In this document: positions 6,618 through 14,850 of the stretch, one piece after another | How the letters are laid out: every line of letters starts with the position of its first letter | How positions within the stretch are numbered: position 1 is the stretch's first letter | Source of the DNA: Bacillota bacterium | GTDB lineage: Bacteria > Bacillota_A > Clostridia > Lutisporales > Lutisporaceae | Assembly (NCBI GenBank): GCA_022706865.1 | Contig: JAKJBT010000029.1 | Span: 1-18,159, forward strand | Length of the DNA: 18,159 nt | Reading direction: 5' to 3' | The notes under the pieces: generated by a model | The model's database searches: none | What the model was told of the DNA's origin: nothing | Seen by the model: only the letters and a program-made list of their open reading frames with translations | Program-made: the position numbers and the translations under genes

Positions 6618-9278
6618 ATGATGAAGGCATCTAAAAAGATATGCAGCAGGTTAATTGTTGTATTGCTTATTTCTGTTATGATACTGCAGCCTGTGGAAGT
6701 CAGCGCCTTTAAGGCAGGTGCCCATGCTGTGCTGACTGTGGATGTGGCTGGGGCACTCCCTGAAACCAGCATCATAAGGAGAGCGATGGAAAAGTACCCC
6801 AATATTGCGGCCTGGGGTGCAACCGGCCCTGATATACCTGCAAATACTGCCGCTATTATATTTGACAGAGCCCCTTGGTTCGAGAGGTACCACTATGAGA
6901 AAGTAGGCAGTTTTGTTGCAGAACAGCTTCGCCTGGCCCTTGAGTCGGGTGACGAAAAGAAGATAGCCTGGGCTGCCGGCTGGGTCACTCATGCGGTGGG
7001 CGATTTATACTGCCATGGGGTTTATGTTAATCCTGACCCTGAAGTCAATGGAGTATATATGAATAGTTCAGATGATGCAAAGGAAATGCACGGCAAGCTG
7101 GAGGCTTATGCAGACAAGCTGCTTTATCAGGATAAGGGGAAGGCTCATGAGCAATACAGCCCTGCTAACATGCAGAGGACTTTTCTGAGCTTTGATGCTG
7201 GCGGTGTGATAGACCTTGCCCGGCAGGCTTCCTTTAACACTTACGGCATAAGTGCTTCCAAAGAGGATTATGAAGATTGGATGGACTTTTTTAAGGATAT
7301 TTATTTGGATACGGGTATAGCAGGGGGAAGCAACTGGGTTTACAGCTATTCTTATGATGAGGTCAAAGATTTGCTGAGCAAGGGCAAGGTTGCCGCCGGC
7401 AAGCCCTTTGGGGGCATGACAAGGATGCAAAGGCTGGACAGGGCTTATTCCGAGTCCATAGCATTATCCTCCAAGCTGCTGCAGGATGCAGAAAGAGGGC
7501 TGTATCACGGTTTTTCGGATAAATGGAATCTGGATGCATATCATGAGGATGGGCGGTCAATAGGCACTCTTACTGTTCAGATCAGGACTTCCGATACGGA
7601 CGGTGCCGGTACGGATGATGATATTTACTTTGGTATGATATTGGAGGATGGAACCCAATGGAAAAGCAAGGCGCTGGATAAAGAGTGGTATAACGATTTT
7701 GAGAGGGGAGACAATGACTATTACTACTTATATGTAGATTCCCACGATTTTCCTATAGCAAATATTAAGAAGGTGTTCTTGACAAAGGAGAGCGACGGAA
7801 TACTGGGCGGTGCCTGGAAGTGCGCAAGTTTGCGGGCTACAGTGAACGGGAAAGCAATATATGACGGAGAAATCAACACCTGGCTGGAAGACGGCAGTCT
7901 GACCTGGACAGGAGATACTACAAACATAGTTCCAAACCGTATATATGTATATTTGTCAGGCAGTGCAGATGCATATACGGATAAAATTGAAGGAACCGCT
8001 TCGATGGGTAATGATCCTTATATAGGAGAGGTTACAATCAATATAAAAAGAAAAAACAGCGGCAACGAAAACTATAAGGTAATGACTGACAGCAAGGGTA
8101 GGTTTACATATAGCGTACCCCTGAGTCCGGAGGACTACGTATCACTCGATGTATACAGGCCTCATGAGAGAGTAGCCCTGTGGACATATGAAGGAAGCAG
8201 TCAATTGGGATATGCCAGGGTACCCTTTGAGAGGATAACTCTTACTGGGGATGCGTTCAATGATGTGATAAAGGGAGAGGTCTCAGGAAACTATACAGGG
8301 CCTTTGGATATAGTTATTGAGAGGGATTCAGCAGAAAATGTGCTGTCTGCAAATGTGTCCCAGGGTGTGTTTTCACTGCCCGCGGAACTTATAGGAGGGG
8401 ACAGGATATATCCCAGGCTGTCATTTGAAGGAACGGTTTTTCCCAGGGAACAAATAGTTTACAATCCTACCTTAAACACTCTGAATATAAATTACACCAA
8501 TAACGGAAATGATATCGACGGTACTATTACCAATTCCATAAGTAAAAGCGCAAAATCTTACACCGGTGATGTGACTCTGTCTACCAAGCTGAACGGCAGG
8601 GTTCTGGTACAAAAGGCAGTTCAGGCGGATGAACCGGATACAGGCGGTACACAGAGAATGGCTGCCGGCAGAAGAGCGCAAATAAGCTCAAGGAGCACTT
8701 ACAGTTTTAAGAATGTATCGGAGGATTTGAAGCTGGGCTATTCAATAACCATAGAACATGACGGAATAGTAAAGGGTTTGAGCTATGACCCCCTTGAAGG
8801 TGTAAAGCAGGAGGCTAATCTGCCGAAACAAAATACTGTGATTTCCATACAGGAAAAAGTTGTAGATCCTGTATCGAATCCCGTGACCGGTATTAAAAGC
8901 CCTATAGAAAGCATAAAGAATCCGGCTGCAAACATTGGTTTAAATCCAGGAGCCGTAAACAGCGGCAGTATGATGCTGGCTCCGGTGCAGGGAAATGCGG
9001 CGCAGTCTCAAGCAGCGGCCTCCTCCTTTGCCGGTTTATGGATGACTGATTACGGTTCAATGATTATCACCGAAGAGCAAGGGGTGATAAAAGGGGTATA
9101 CGGTAATGCGGAATTCACCCTGGAGGGCAGAATAATAGGAAATGTCTTCAAGGGAACTTTTGTTGAAGGTAATAAGACGGGTGAATTTGAGTTTACATTG
9201 AACCCCGGCGGCAAGGGCTTTTCAGGAAAGAGGAGGCTTAACGGCGAAACCTCATGGAATAGCTGGAATGGCATGTAG
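6618..9278 (+). CDS. Exported zinc-dependent phospholipase C-like multidomain protein
   Basis: An 886-aa exported protein. Residues 1-30 are a signal peptide with predicted cleavage after VSA. Residues 31-310 resemble the zinc-dependent phospholipase C family: H36, D72 (GPDIP), H92, H125-x3-D129, H133 and H158-x3-E162 follow the order of zinc ligands in clostridial alpha-toxin, where the free N-terminus also binds zinc (here F31 instead of Trp). Residues 315-432 look like a PLAT/LH2 domain, as in alpha-toxin. Two or three beta-sandwich-like regions (about 440-700), a low-complexity linker (about 700-800) and a C-terminal beta domain (about 803-886) follow. Alpha-toxin is about 400 aa, so this is more than twice the usual size. 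ATG 6618, or 6621 three bases on, follows AGGAGGG (6606-6612). It probably hydrolyses phospholipids outside the cell, but activity and toxicity are not shown by sequence. Confidence 0.82.
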   Translation: MMKASKKICSRLIVVLLISVMILQPVEVSAFKAGAHAVLTVDVAGALPETSIIRRAMEKYPNIAAWGATGPDIPANTAAIIFDRAPWFERYHYEKVGSFVAEQLRLALESGDEKKIAWAAGWVTHAVGDLYCHGVYVNPDPEVNGVYMNSSDDAKEMHGKLEAYADKLLYQDKGKAHEQYSPANMQRTFLSFDAGGVIDLARQASFNTYGISASKEDYEDWMDFFKDIYLDTGIAGGSNWVYSYSYDEVKDLLSKGKVAAGKPFGGMTRMQRLDRAYSESIALSSKLLQDAERGLYHGFSDKWNLDAYHEDGRSIGTLTVQIRTSDTDGAGTDDDIYFGMILEDGTQWKSKALDKEWYNDFERGDNDYYYLYVDSHDFPIANIKKVFLTKESDGILGGAWKCASLRATVNGKAIYDGEINTWLEDGSLTWTGDTTNIVPNRIYVYLSGSADAYTDKIEGTASMGNDPYIGEVTINIKRKNSGNENYKVMTDSKGRFTYSVPLSPEDYVSLDVYRPHERVALWTYEGSSQLGYARVPFERITLTGDAFNDVIKGEVSGNYTGPLDIVIERDSAENVLSANVSQGVFSLPAELIGGDRIYPRLSFEGTVFPREQIVYNPTLNTLNINYTNNGNDIDGTITNSISKSAKSYTGDVTLSTKLNGRVLVQKAVQADEPDTGGTQRMAAGRRAQISSRSTYSFKNVSEDLKLGYSITIEHDGIVKGLSYDPLEGVKQEANLPKQNTVISIQEKVVDPVSNPVTGIKSPIESIKNPAANIGLNPGAVNSGSMMLAPVQGNAAQSQAAASSFAGLWMTDYGSMIITEEQGVIKGVYGNAEFTLEGRIIGNVFKGTFVEGNKTGEFEFTLNPGGKGFSGKRRLNGETSWNSWNGM

Positions 9279-9291
9279 AAACGGATGAGTT

Positions 9292-9333
9292 AAGCAGTTT
9301 TCCGGGATTTAGTTTCAGGAAAACTGCTTTTTT
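9292..9333 (+). terminator. Rho-independent terminator after the phospholipase-like gene
   Basis: A perfect 12-bp stem, AAGCAGTTTTCC (9292-9303) with GGAAAACTGCTT (9318-9329), a 14-nt loop and a T-run beginning at 9328. Confidence 0.93.
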
Positions 9334-9442
9334 ATTTACAATACTTGAATAAGAATCTGGTTGGTTCTGATAAAAAAGGAAGTACTTTACCAATATTATT
9401 CGTATATACTGATGGATTGCCTAATGAACAGAAGGTGAACAG

Positions 9443-11941
9443 GTGTCGATTATAATTAAATTTACTCTCAGAAATATAAAAGAAAAGAAGCTTAGGACTT
9501 TTTTGATCCTTCTTTCCATTATAATGTCTTCAGCCTTGTTTTTTGCATCAACGGCTGTTTCTACAACAGTGGAGATGATAATTATGGAACAGGTGCGAAA
9601 ATATTTCGGCAGTGCCGATATCATAGTCACGGCAGGGGAACAGGCAAAATCATGGGCTATTTCCCCAAACTTGCTGGATAACCGCCTCGAAGGGGTGAAA
9701 TATGCTGTCGGCATGGTACAGGGGGGCGGAGAATATAAGGCAAAGGGTGAGACTGTACGGATAGGGATACAAGGTATTGACCTGGAAGACCTGGACAAAA
9801 TGAATCCAATTATACTGGAGCAGCAGTATGAACTTATACCTTTTAAAGGCAATAAGGCTATCATCGGAAAGGGAATGGCGGAAGAATATGGATTAAAGCC
9901 CGGCGATCCAATGGGAATTTATATGAATGGAGTTAAAAAGTGGTTTATAGTATCGGGAATTTCACAACCCGTTGGCCCTTTTTTAGAGGATGGTGAAAGC
10001 AGATATATTGTTGTGCCGAGGGAAACAATGGCAGGGCTGTACGGTAACAAGGGAAAGGTATCTGAAATATACGTAGGTCTTGAAGATTCCTCTGACCAGG
10101 ATATGATGGTGGAGGAGCTTTCAAAGGCTTATCCTGGGTACAGGGTGGAGCCGACCATATCAAAGGCAATGTTAAAAAGTGAAACTCAGCAAGTATCGGC
10201 AATGTTTTTAGTAATAGTTGTATTTGTAATGATTTTAAGTGCATTTATTATTTATACATCTTTCAAAGTTATTATGGCTGAACGGCTTCCCGTAATAGGG
10301 ACATTCCGCAGTATCGGTGCAACTAAAAAAATGACCAACCGTGTTTTAATGGCTGAAAGCATGGTATACGGAATTATAGGAGGCATACTGGGAGATATCT
10401 TGGGAATAAGCATTTTAAAGCTCATGGTCATGCAGATAACACCTATGTGGGAGTCAGATATTGACTTCAAGGCTTACTTTACCATCGGACAATTAATTAT
10501 GGGATTCTGTGTCGGATTGGTTTTGTCACTGATAAGCTCCTTTTTGCCTGTCAGAAAGGTTTCCAAGATTGCGATAAGGGATATTGTTTTGAACTCCATA
10601 GAGAAAAAAGTCAAAAAGAAGCGATGGAAAACTGTATCGGGAGTTTTATTTTTGACAATAGCCGTTGTGGTACCGAGGGCTGCTCCTGATAATACCGGAA
10701 TAGCTGCGGGTGTTATATGCATGTTCTTACTGGTGCCTGCCGTTGTGATGCTTGTGCCGCATATAACAAATGGTTTTCTTAGGCTGTTTCGGTTCATATA
10801 TGCCGGGGTCTTCGGAAGTGAAGGAATATTGGCTGCCCAGAACCTGCGGGATAATAAAAATAGCCTGAACAATATTATCCTGCTGGGCATGTCCATTTCA
10901 GTGCTTTTGATGATCTATACCCTGAGCCAAAGCATAATCAATGATACGGTAAATTACTACAAGGAGGTTAAATATGATATATCCTTCTGGTCCTGGCCTG
11001 CGGATCGTTCCACAGAGAACAAGCTGCTTTCAGTGGACGGAGTCCTGGATACATATGGAGAATATTTTAAATACGGAGAAACTCAAGTCATGGGTAAAAA
11101 TACTGAAATAAGATCCATGCTTGGAGTTAATAAAAACAAAACCCTTGATTATTTGGTCCTGGATATTGAGGGTGACGCTGAAAAGCTGGTTAAAGAACTG
11201 GATGAAGGAAGAAACATTATTATTACAAATATATTTAAAGATGAATATGGAATTAAAAAAGGTGATTACTTAAAGCTGAAAGCAGAAAAGGGCATATTTG
11301 AGTATAAGGTCATAGGCTTTATCGAATCAAACCGTTCCGAAGGCAAATTTGCACTTATCGGGGAGAGATTCTTAAAATCCGATATGTCGGTTAAAGAGTA
11401 CAGTGAAATATATATAAAAACAAATAAGGATCCGGAAGAGGTAGCAAAAGGCATTCAGGAAAAATTCAAAAATAGAAATCCCTGGGTCAGGTCCGTTGAG
11501 CAAAGTATGAAAGAAAACATGGAAGCAAACAGCAAAATATTGGGGATATTTAACGGCTTTGGAATTATGGCATTGGTTATTTGTGTTTTCGGGGTTTTTA
11601 ACAATCTGATAATAAGCTTTATTGACCGTAAGCGCTCGCTGGCCATTATGCGCTCTGTCGGAATGAATAAAAGGCAGACTATAAAAATGATTTTTGTCGA
11701 GGCTTTTACCGGAGGCTTGATAGGCGGCTTGACCGGGATTATAATCGGCTTGCTTCTTGTAGCGAATGTAGAAAAGGTTATAGAAGCTTTGGGAGGCTCA
11801 ATTAAGGATTTTATACAAATTTCATGGATTTCTTTGGCTGCTTGCGTGATAGTGGGGATTGCCATCACAATAGCCGCGTCTTTAGGGCCTGCCTTAAGAT
11901 CCTCTAAGCTTAATATAATAGATGCCATTAAATATGAATAG
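9443..11941 (+). CDS. FtsX/MacB-type ABC transporter permease
   Basis: An 832-aa membrane protein with two FtsX-like permease halves. The first membrane helix is at about 18-40 and is followed by an extracellular domain. A three-helix cluster at about 252-370 contains the cytoplasmic FRSIGATKKM segment (288-297). A central pair of helices lies at about 398-442. The second half repeats the plan, with a helix near 478-498, an extracellular domain, and a last cluster containing AIMRSVGMNKRQT. The repeated RSxGxxK motif after the second helix is the family hallmark. GTG at 9443 follows GAAGGTGA (9431-9438). The adaptor gene follows after 12 bp, so they form an operon. Such permeases need an LolD/MacB-type ATPase, which is not encoded in this window next to them. 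Likely roles are lipoprotein, peptide or antibiotic export, or mechanotransmission. Confidence 0.92.
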   Translation: MSIIIKFTLRNIKEKKLRTFLILLSIIMSSALFFASTAVSTTVEMIIMEQVRKYFGSADIIVTAGEQAKSWAISPNLLDNRLEGVKYAVGMVQGGGEYKAKGETVRIGIQGIDLEDLDKMNPIILEQQYELIPFKGNKAIIGKGMAEEYGLKPGDPMGIYMNGVKKWFIVSGISQPVGPFLEDGESRYIVVPRETMAGLYGNKGKVSEIYVGLEDSSDQDMMVEELSKAYPGYRVEPTISKAMLKSETQQVSAMFLVIVVFVMILSAFIIYTSFKVIMAERLPVIGTFRSIGATKKMTNRVLMAESMVYGIIGGILGDILGISILKLMVMQITPMWESDIDFKAYFTIGQLIMGFCVGLVLSLISSFLPVRKVSKIAIRDIVLNSIEKKVKKKRWKTVSGVLFLTIAVVVPRAAPDNTGIAAGVICMFLLVPAVVMLVPHITNGFLRLFRFIYAGVFGSEGILAAQNLRDNKNSLNNIILLGMSISVLLMIYTLSQSIINDTVNYYKEVKYDISFWSWPADRSTENKLLSVDGVLDTYGEYFKYGETQVMGKNTEIRSMLGVNKNKTLDYLVLDIEGDAEKLVKELDEGRNIIITNIFKDEYGIKKGDYLKLKAEKGIFEYKVIGFIESNRSEGKFALIGERFLKSDMSVKEYSEIYIKTNKDPEEVAKGIQEKFKNRNPWVRSVEQSMKENMEANSKILGIFNGFGIMALVICVFGVFNNLIISFIDRKRSLAIMRSVGMNKRQTIKMIFVEAFTGGLIGGLTGIIIGLLLVANVEKVIEALGGSIKDFIQISWISLAACVIVGIAITIAASLGPALRSSKLNIIDAIKYE

Positions 11942-11953
11942 GAGCGGAAGGGT

Positions 11954-13021
11954 ATGGGAATGATGAAAAAAATATTAATAGCTCTTTTGGTAACATTAAT
12001 AATCCTATTTGCGGCAGGCTGCGGCAAAAAAGATGCGTCGCCTGCATTGGCTGATCAGGAGCAGGAACAGGCCAATACTCCGGTTCAGCAGACAGTTCAG
12101 GCCTTTGGAGTAGTCAAAACGAAGCAGACCAAAGGTATAATGTTAGATTTGCCCGCTTCCATTGAAAAAGTACATGTACAAGAGGGGCAGAGGGTGAAAA
12201 AAGGCGATGTGCTGATTACACTGAGTTTAAAAGAAATTGAAGAGCAGATTAAAGAGAAGGAAGATTCATTGAAAATTGCTGAATTGGAATTGCAAAAGCT
12301 AAAAGAAGATATAGGCAATAGGAGCAATGAGAATATTGAAAATGAACCCGAAATCATACAGGCGAGAAATAATTTGGAAAAAGCCCGGATAGAATATGAA
12401 AAGCTTGAAAAGGATTTGGAAAATAAAGGAGTTTTACTAAAAGAGGGGGCAATACCGCAAAAGGAGTTTGAGGATTCCAAAGCAGTACTGGAGCAGAAGC
12501 AGAAGGAAATTGAGAATGAAAAAATAAGCCTGGAGAACTTGAAAAGCAAGCTGAGGGCTTCAAATAACATAAGTGTACTGGATATGAAAATCAAAGAGCA
12601 GAATATTATCTCACTCAAATCACAGCTTCAGACATTGAAGGATAAGATTGCTGAAAGCGGCATTAAAGGAAATGAAATAATATGTGATATTCCTAACGGA
12701 GTTATCGAAAAAATCAATAATGCAGCCGGTGACCGTATAAACGCCGAAAAGCAGATTATGAGCATTTTGGATATGGATACTTTGATAGTATGGGCGAATG
12801 TGCCGGAAGATTTTATCAAGGATATAAAAGTGGGAGGCAAAGCTGCTGTCAGTCCTTTGGCTGATCCTGACAAAGAATATGAAGGAACGGTTTCCAGGAT
12901 ATCAAATATGGCTGTGCAGGAAAACGGAGAAACGGTAGTGCCTGTGGAAATAACCCTTACGGAGGCTGATGAGTCTTTATTGCCCAACTTTAATATAAAT
13001 ATCAGGATAATTGTGCAATAG
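11954..13021 (+). CDS. HlyD/RND-type adaptor lipoprotein (membrane fusion protein)
   Basis: A 355-aa lipoprotein that is probably anchored on the outer face of the cytoplasmic membrane and works with the upstream permease. The signal sequence ends in lipobox AAGC (C23). A lipoyl-like half-motif at about 68-90 (VHVQEGQRVKKGDVLI) is followed by a long coiled coil (about 92-235), then the second lipoyl half (NGVIEKINNAAGDRI) and a beta-barrel region with the EGTVSRIS motif. This is the canonical adaptor layout, and adaptors of this type pair with MacB-like permeases in Gram-positives. The first ATG at 11954 lies only one base after GGAAGGG (11946-11952). The in-frame ATG codons at 11960 and 11963 have better spacing and are likely true starts. 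It is 12 bp downstream of the permease gene and ends at a bidirectional terminator. Confidence 0.9.
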   Translation: MGMMKKILIALLVTLIILFAAGCGKKDASPALADQEQEQANTPVQQTVQAFGVVKTKQTKGIMLDLPASIEKVHVQEGQRVKKGDVLITLSLKEIEEQIKEKEDSLKIAELELQKLKEDIGNRSNENIENEPEIIQARNNLEKARIEYEKLEKDLENKGVLLKEGAIPQKEFEDSKAVLEQKQKEIENEKISLENLKSKLRASNNISVLDMKIKEQNIISLKSQLQTLKDKIAESGIKGNEIICDIPNGVIEKINNAAGDRINAEKQIMSILDMDTLIVWANVPEDFIKDIKVGGKAAVSPLADPDKEYEGTVSRISNMAVQENGETVVPVEITLTEADESLLPNFNINIRIIVQ

Positions 13022-13032
13022 ATTATATAAAT

Positions 13033-13060
13033 AAAATGGAACAAGGCTGTTCCATTTTTT
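13033..13060. terminator. Bidirectional terminator between convergent genes
   Basis: AAAATGGAACA (13033-13043) pairs perfectly over 11 bp with TGTTCCATTTT (13048-13058) around an AGGC loop. T residues flank it on one side and A residues on the other, so it can end both the rightward adaptor operon and the leftward Cys-rich gene, whose stop is at 13072. Confidence 0.9.
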
Positions 13061-13071
13061 GGTTTATTTGT

Positions 13072-13503
13072 TTATTTTACTGTTATTGAGCACTTTTCTC
13101 CATCCCACAAGGTTTCCTCGACATTAAATTCTTTTGTAGGATCGATTCCTTTTATCATTCCTTCCATAGGATTGAGGCAGTAGATGCGGCATGGGCTTTC
13201 CGTACCCATTCTTTTAGCCAGTGCACACAGCTTGCAGACTTTTGATACTGCTGTGAAACCCATTTCCTTATTAAGGATTTCCCATGAAGCGCAGTTGAAA
13301 ATCTCCGACAGCTTCTGGAACACTTCCTCAGGCTTTTGTATGCCAAAACGCTCTGCCTGCTGTTTGCCTAATGCAAACTGTTCCTTTTTCTTTTGTTCGG
13401 TTACCTTTTCAAGTATGCCCTCATTGTTCAAGCATCTTACTGAATCGACCAAAGCTCCTGCATAAGCAAGCTCCAAAATTTGGACTCTTTTTTCTGTATC
13501 CAT
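13072..13503 (-). CDS. Cysteine-rich 143-aa protein, function unknown
   Basis: A 143-aa soluble protein with seven cysteines. The striking part is C90-x2-C93-x11-C105-x3-C109, followed by C138, which looks like a metal or redox site. Residues 1-70 look helical. I recall similar clostridial proteins, sometimes placed near the L-2-amino-thiazoline-4-carboxylate hydrolase-like group, but I cannot confirm this, so no function is assigned. ATG (13501-13503, complement) follows a strong GGGAGGG ribosome binding site on the minus strand (13510-13517). It is the third gene in a leftward series: XRE regulator, sigma factor, then this gene after an 81-bp gap. A palindrome in that gap (13527-13539) could mark separate control. 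It ends at the bidirectional terminator. Confidence 0.75.
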   Translation of the reverse strand: MDTEKRVQILELAYAGALVDSVRCLNNEGILEKVTEQKKKEQFALGKQQAERFGIQKPEEVFQKLSEIFNCASWEILNKEMGFTAVSKVCKLCALAKRMGTESPCRIYCLNPMEGMIKGIDPTKEFNVEETLWDGEKCSITVK

Positions 13504-13526
13504 TTATGACCCTCCCGTTTTTTTAT

Positions 13527-13539
13527 ACCTTTTAAAGGT
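13527..13539. promoter_or_regulatory. Short palindrome upstream of the Cys-rich gene
   Basis: ACCTTT-T-AAAGGT lies 24-36 bp upstream of the leftward Cys-rich gene, just before its ribosome binding site. On the minus strand it is next to TATAAAA. It could be an operator or part of a promoter, but a short AT-rich palindrome may be chance. Confidence 0.25.
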
Positions 13540-13584
13540 TTTCATTAATATTAGAGAAGGTCAGGGAGAAATTGTGACACATTT

Positions 13585-14277
13585 TTAAATACTGATCCAA
13601 TAATTTTTTTGAGGCAGTATGCTTTGGGACTCTTTGTAAAGATTGACTCTTGATACAAAGCGTCTTAGTTTCTGATATTCCTGCGGCAGCATTATATCTT
13701 CAACCAGATTCTTCATGCGGCATTTACAGCTGCCTGAAGGATTGAACAGAACACATTCGTTGTTCAGAAAATTCCTGAGCTTTTTTCTGCTACGGGATAC
13801 CGTTTTCCTTGTTGCTGCAGGGTCCTGTTCCATAATCACGGCAATCTCTTCATAGGAAAGCTGTGCAACATCCCTGAACAAATATGCCAGGCGGCTTTCA
13901 GGGTCGAGACAATGAAGTATGCCTGTCAGGCACTTGTCACACATTTCTTTTATCCACAGAGATTTGTCATAATCAATATCACAGGGTACCTCAAGGGAAT
14001 CACCATGAAAATAGTCGCGCAGGAATTTTGTAGAATAAATCTTATCCTTTTGGCAGAAATGCATTACTGAGTGATAGGTTACGGTGTATATCCATGTAGA
14101 CAATTTGGCCTCGCCTTTATATGAAGGCAGGCCTTTTATAATCTCCGCCCATGCTTCCTGAGCGGCATCCTTTGCATCTTCCGCATTCTGAATCATCCGC
14201 CGGCATATGGAGGAGACCAGGGAGCCATACTTTTCTGCAATGGTGTTTGTATCTAATACAGAAGTATTGCTGTCCAT
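13585..14277 (-). CDS. ECF-like sigma-70 family RNA polymerase sigma factor with C-terminal extension
   Basis: A 230-aa sigma factor. Region 2 (about 10-80) contains DAAQEAWAEI and the STWIYTVTYHSV segment that contacts core enzyme and the -10 region. Region 4 (about 120-170) has the helix-turn-helix LSYEEIAVIMEQDPAATRKTVSRSRKKL. A further 60 residues follow, including C175 and the SCKCR pair C184/C186. Cysteines C113, C116 and C123 sit just before region 4. Typical ECF factors end soon after region 4, so the extension is unusual and could sense redox or metal. No anti-sigma factor is recognisable next to it. ATG (14275-14277, complement) is preceded by AGAGGTG. It lies 24 bp after the XRE gene in the same leftward operon. 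Its target promoters are unknown. Confidence 0.88.
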   Translation of the reverse strand: MDSNTSVLDTNTIAEKYGSLVSSICRRMIQNAEDAKDAAQEAWAEIIKGLPSYKGEAKLSTWIYTVTYHSVMHFCQKDKIYSTKFLRDYFHGDSLEVPCDIDYDKSLWIKEMCDKCLTGILHCLDPESRLAYLFRDVAQLSYEEIAVIMEQDPAATRKTVSRSRKKLRNFLNNECVLFNPSGSCKCRMKNLVEDIMLPQEYQKLRRFVSRVNLYKESQSILPQKNYWISI

Positions 14278-14301
14278 GCTTGTGCACCTCTATTATACAA
14301 T

Positions 14302-14661
14302 CTACTTCTTTCCATACTTATGCTGTACGAATTCCTTGAATTTCTCAATTTCCTCGACAGCTTCCGGAGATAGGCCCTCATAAGCACTATATCTGTTCCC
14401 GGAGGAGTTCACCAGGAATTGCTCCTTGCACTTGTTGAGCGTCTTGTCCGCTGTATCCTTAATATCACTTCTGCACAGCAAATAGTCCAGGGACACATCG
14501 AAAAAATCAGCCAATGCTATTAATGTGCCTTTATCCGGAAATCTTATATTGGTTTCATACTTTGATATTGTCGAATAAGAAACATTCAGTTTATCCGCCA
14601 GTAAATGCCTTGTCAGATTTTTTTCTTCTCTCAGATCTCTTAATCTTTCACCGAATTCCAT
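14302..14661 (-). CDS. XRE-family helix-turn-helix transcriptional regulator
   Basis: A 119-aa DNA-binding protein. Residues 4-60 are an XRE (Cro/C1-type) helix-turn-helix with the NLTRHLLADKLNVSYSTISKYE core (about 16-37) and the FPDKGTLIALADFFDVSLDYLL tail. Residues 60-119 are a short helical C-terminus ending EEIEKFKEFVQHKYGKK. I chose the ATG whose complement is 14659-14661, which has TGAGGTG seven bases upstream on the minus strand. The frame extends 42 codons further up only through the promoter region. The gene is read leftward from its own promoter, overlaps the divergent regulatory region, and is followed by the sigma factor gene after 24 bp. TGGAC/GTCCA elements in both divergent promoters make it the likely autorepressor and repressor of the rightward gene (inference). 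Confidence 0.92.
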   Translation of the reverse strand: MEFGERLRDLREEKNLTRHLLADKLNVSYSTISKYETNIRFPDKGTLIALADFFDVSLDYLLCRSDIKDTADKTLNKCKEQFLVNSSGNRYSAYEGLSPEAVEEIEKFKEFVQHKYGKK

Positions 14662-14706
14662 GTAAATGCACCTCAGAATATTGCAATAAATTTTTTGCGT
14701 ATTTTT

Positions 14707-14735
14707 ATAGTATGATGTTAACACAATTTGTCCAA
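14707..14735 (-). promoter_or_regulatory. Leftward promoter of the XRE-sigma operon
   Basis: On the minus strand TTGGAC (14730-14735), a 17-bp spacer and TACTAT (14707-14712) precede the XRE start at 14661 by about 46 bp. The -35 box overlaps one of the GTCCA half-sites, which fits negative autoregulation. Confidence 0.45.
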
Positions 14736-14757
14736 TCCGGGCTAAAAATGGACAAAT
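14726..14757. promoter_or_regulatory. Inverted repeat ATTTGTCCA / TGGACAAAT in the divergent promoter region
   Basis: Perfect 9-bp arms ATTTGTCCA (14726-14734) and TGGACAAAT (14749-14757) are separated by 14 bp. The core GTCCA/TGGAC matches the palindromes farther right. This is a probable operator for the leftward promoter, as the left arm overlaps its -35 box. Confidence 0.55.
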
Positions 14758-14771
14758 AGGGGTAAAAAATG

Positions 14772-14800
14772 TTGACAGTGGACGCATAGTCCAGTAAGAT
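14772..14800 (+). promoter_or_regulatory. Rightward promoter of the Cys-rich gene, with internal operator
   Basis: TTGACA (14772-14777), a 17-bp spacer and TAAGAT (14795-14800) form a near-consensus promoter. The spacer contains the palindrome TGGACGCATAGTCCA (14779-14793), so a bound regulator would block RNA polymerase. Confidence 0.75.
14779..14793. promoter_or_regulatory. Operator O1, TGGAC-N5-GTCCA
   Basis: A perfect 5+5 palindrome with a 5-bp centre, placed between the -35 and -10 boxes of the rightward promoter. A related 15-mer, TGGACTATATGTCTA, lies at 14812-14826. Confidence 0.65.
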
Positions 14801-14811
14801 AAAATTATTGT

Positions 14812-14826
14812 TGGACTATATGTCTA
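14812..14826. promoter_or_regulatory. Operator O2, TGGAC-N5-GTCTA
   Basis: The same 5+5 layout as O1 with one change in the right arm. It starts about five bases after the predicted transcription start near 14807. Confidence 0.55.
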
Positions 14827-14850
14827 CTAATATTCAAGGGGGGTGTTTGC

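Noticed and set aside
14662..14787. N-terminal extension of the XRE gene
   Set aside because: It would run through both divergent promoters and operators. The internal ATG has a good ribosome binding site and starts the helix-turn-helix domain at the usual place.
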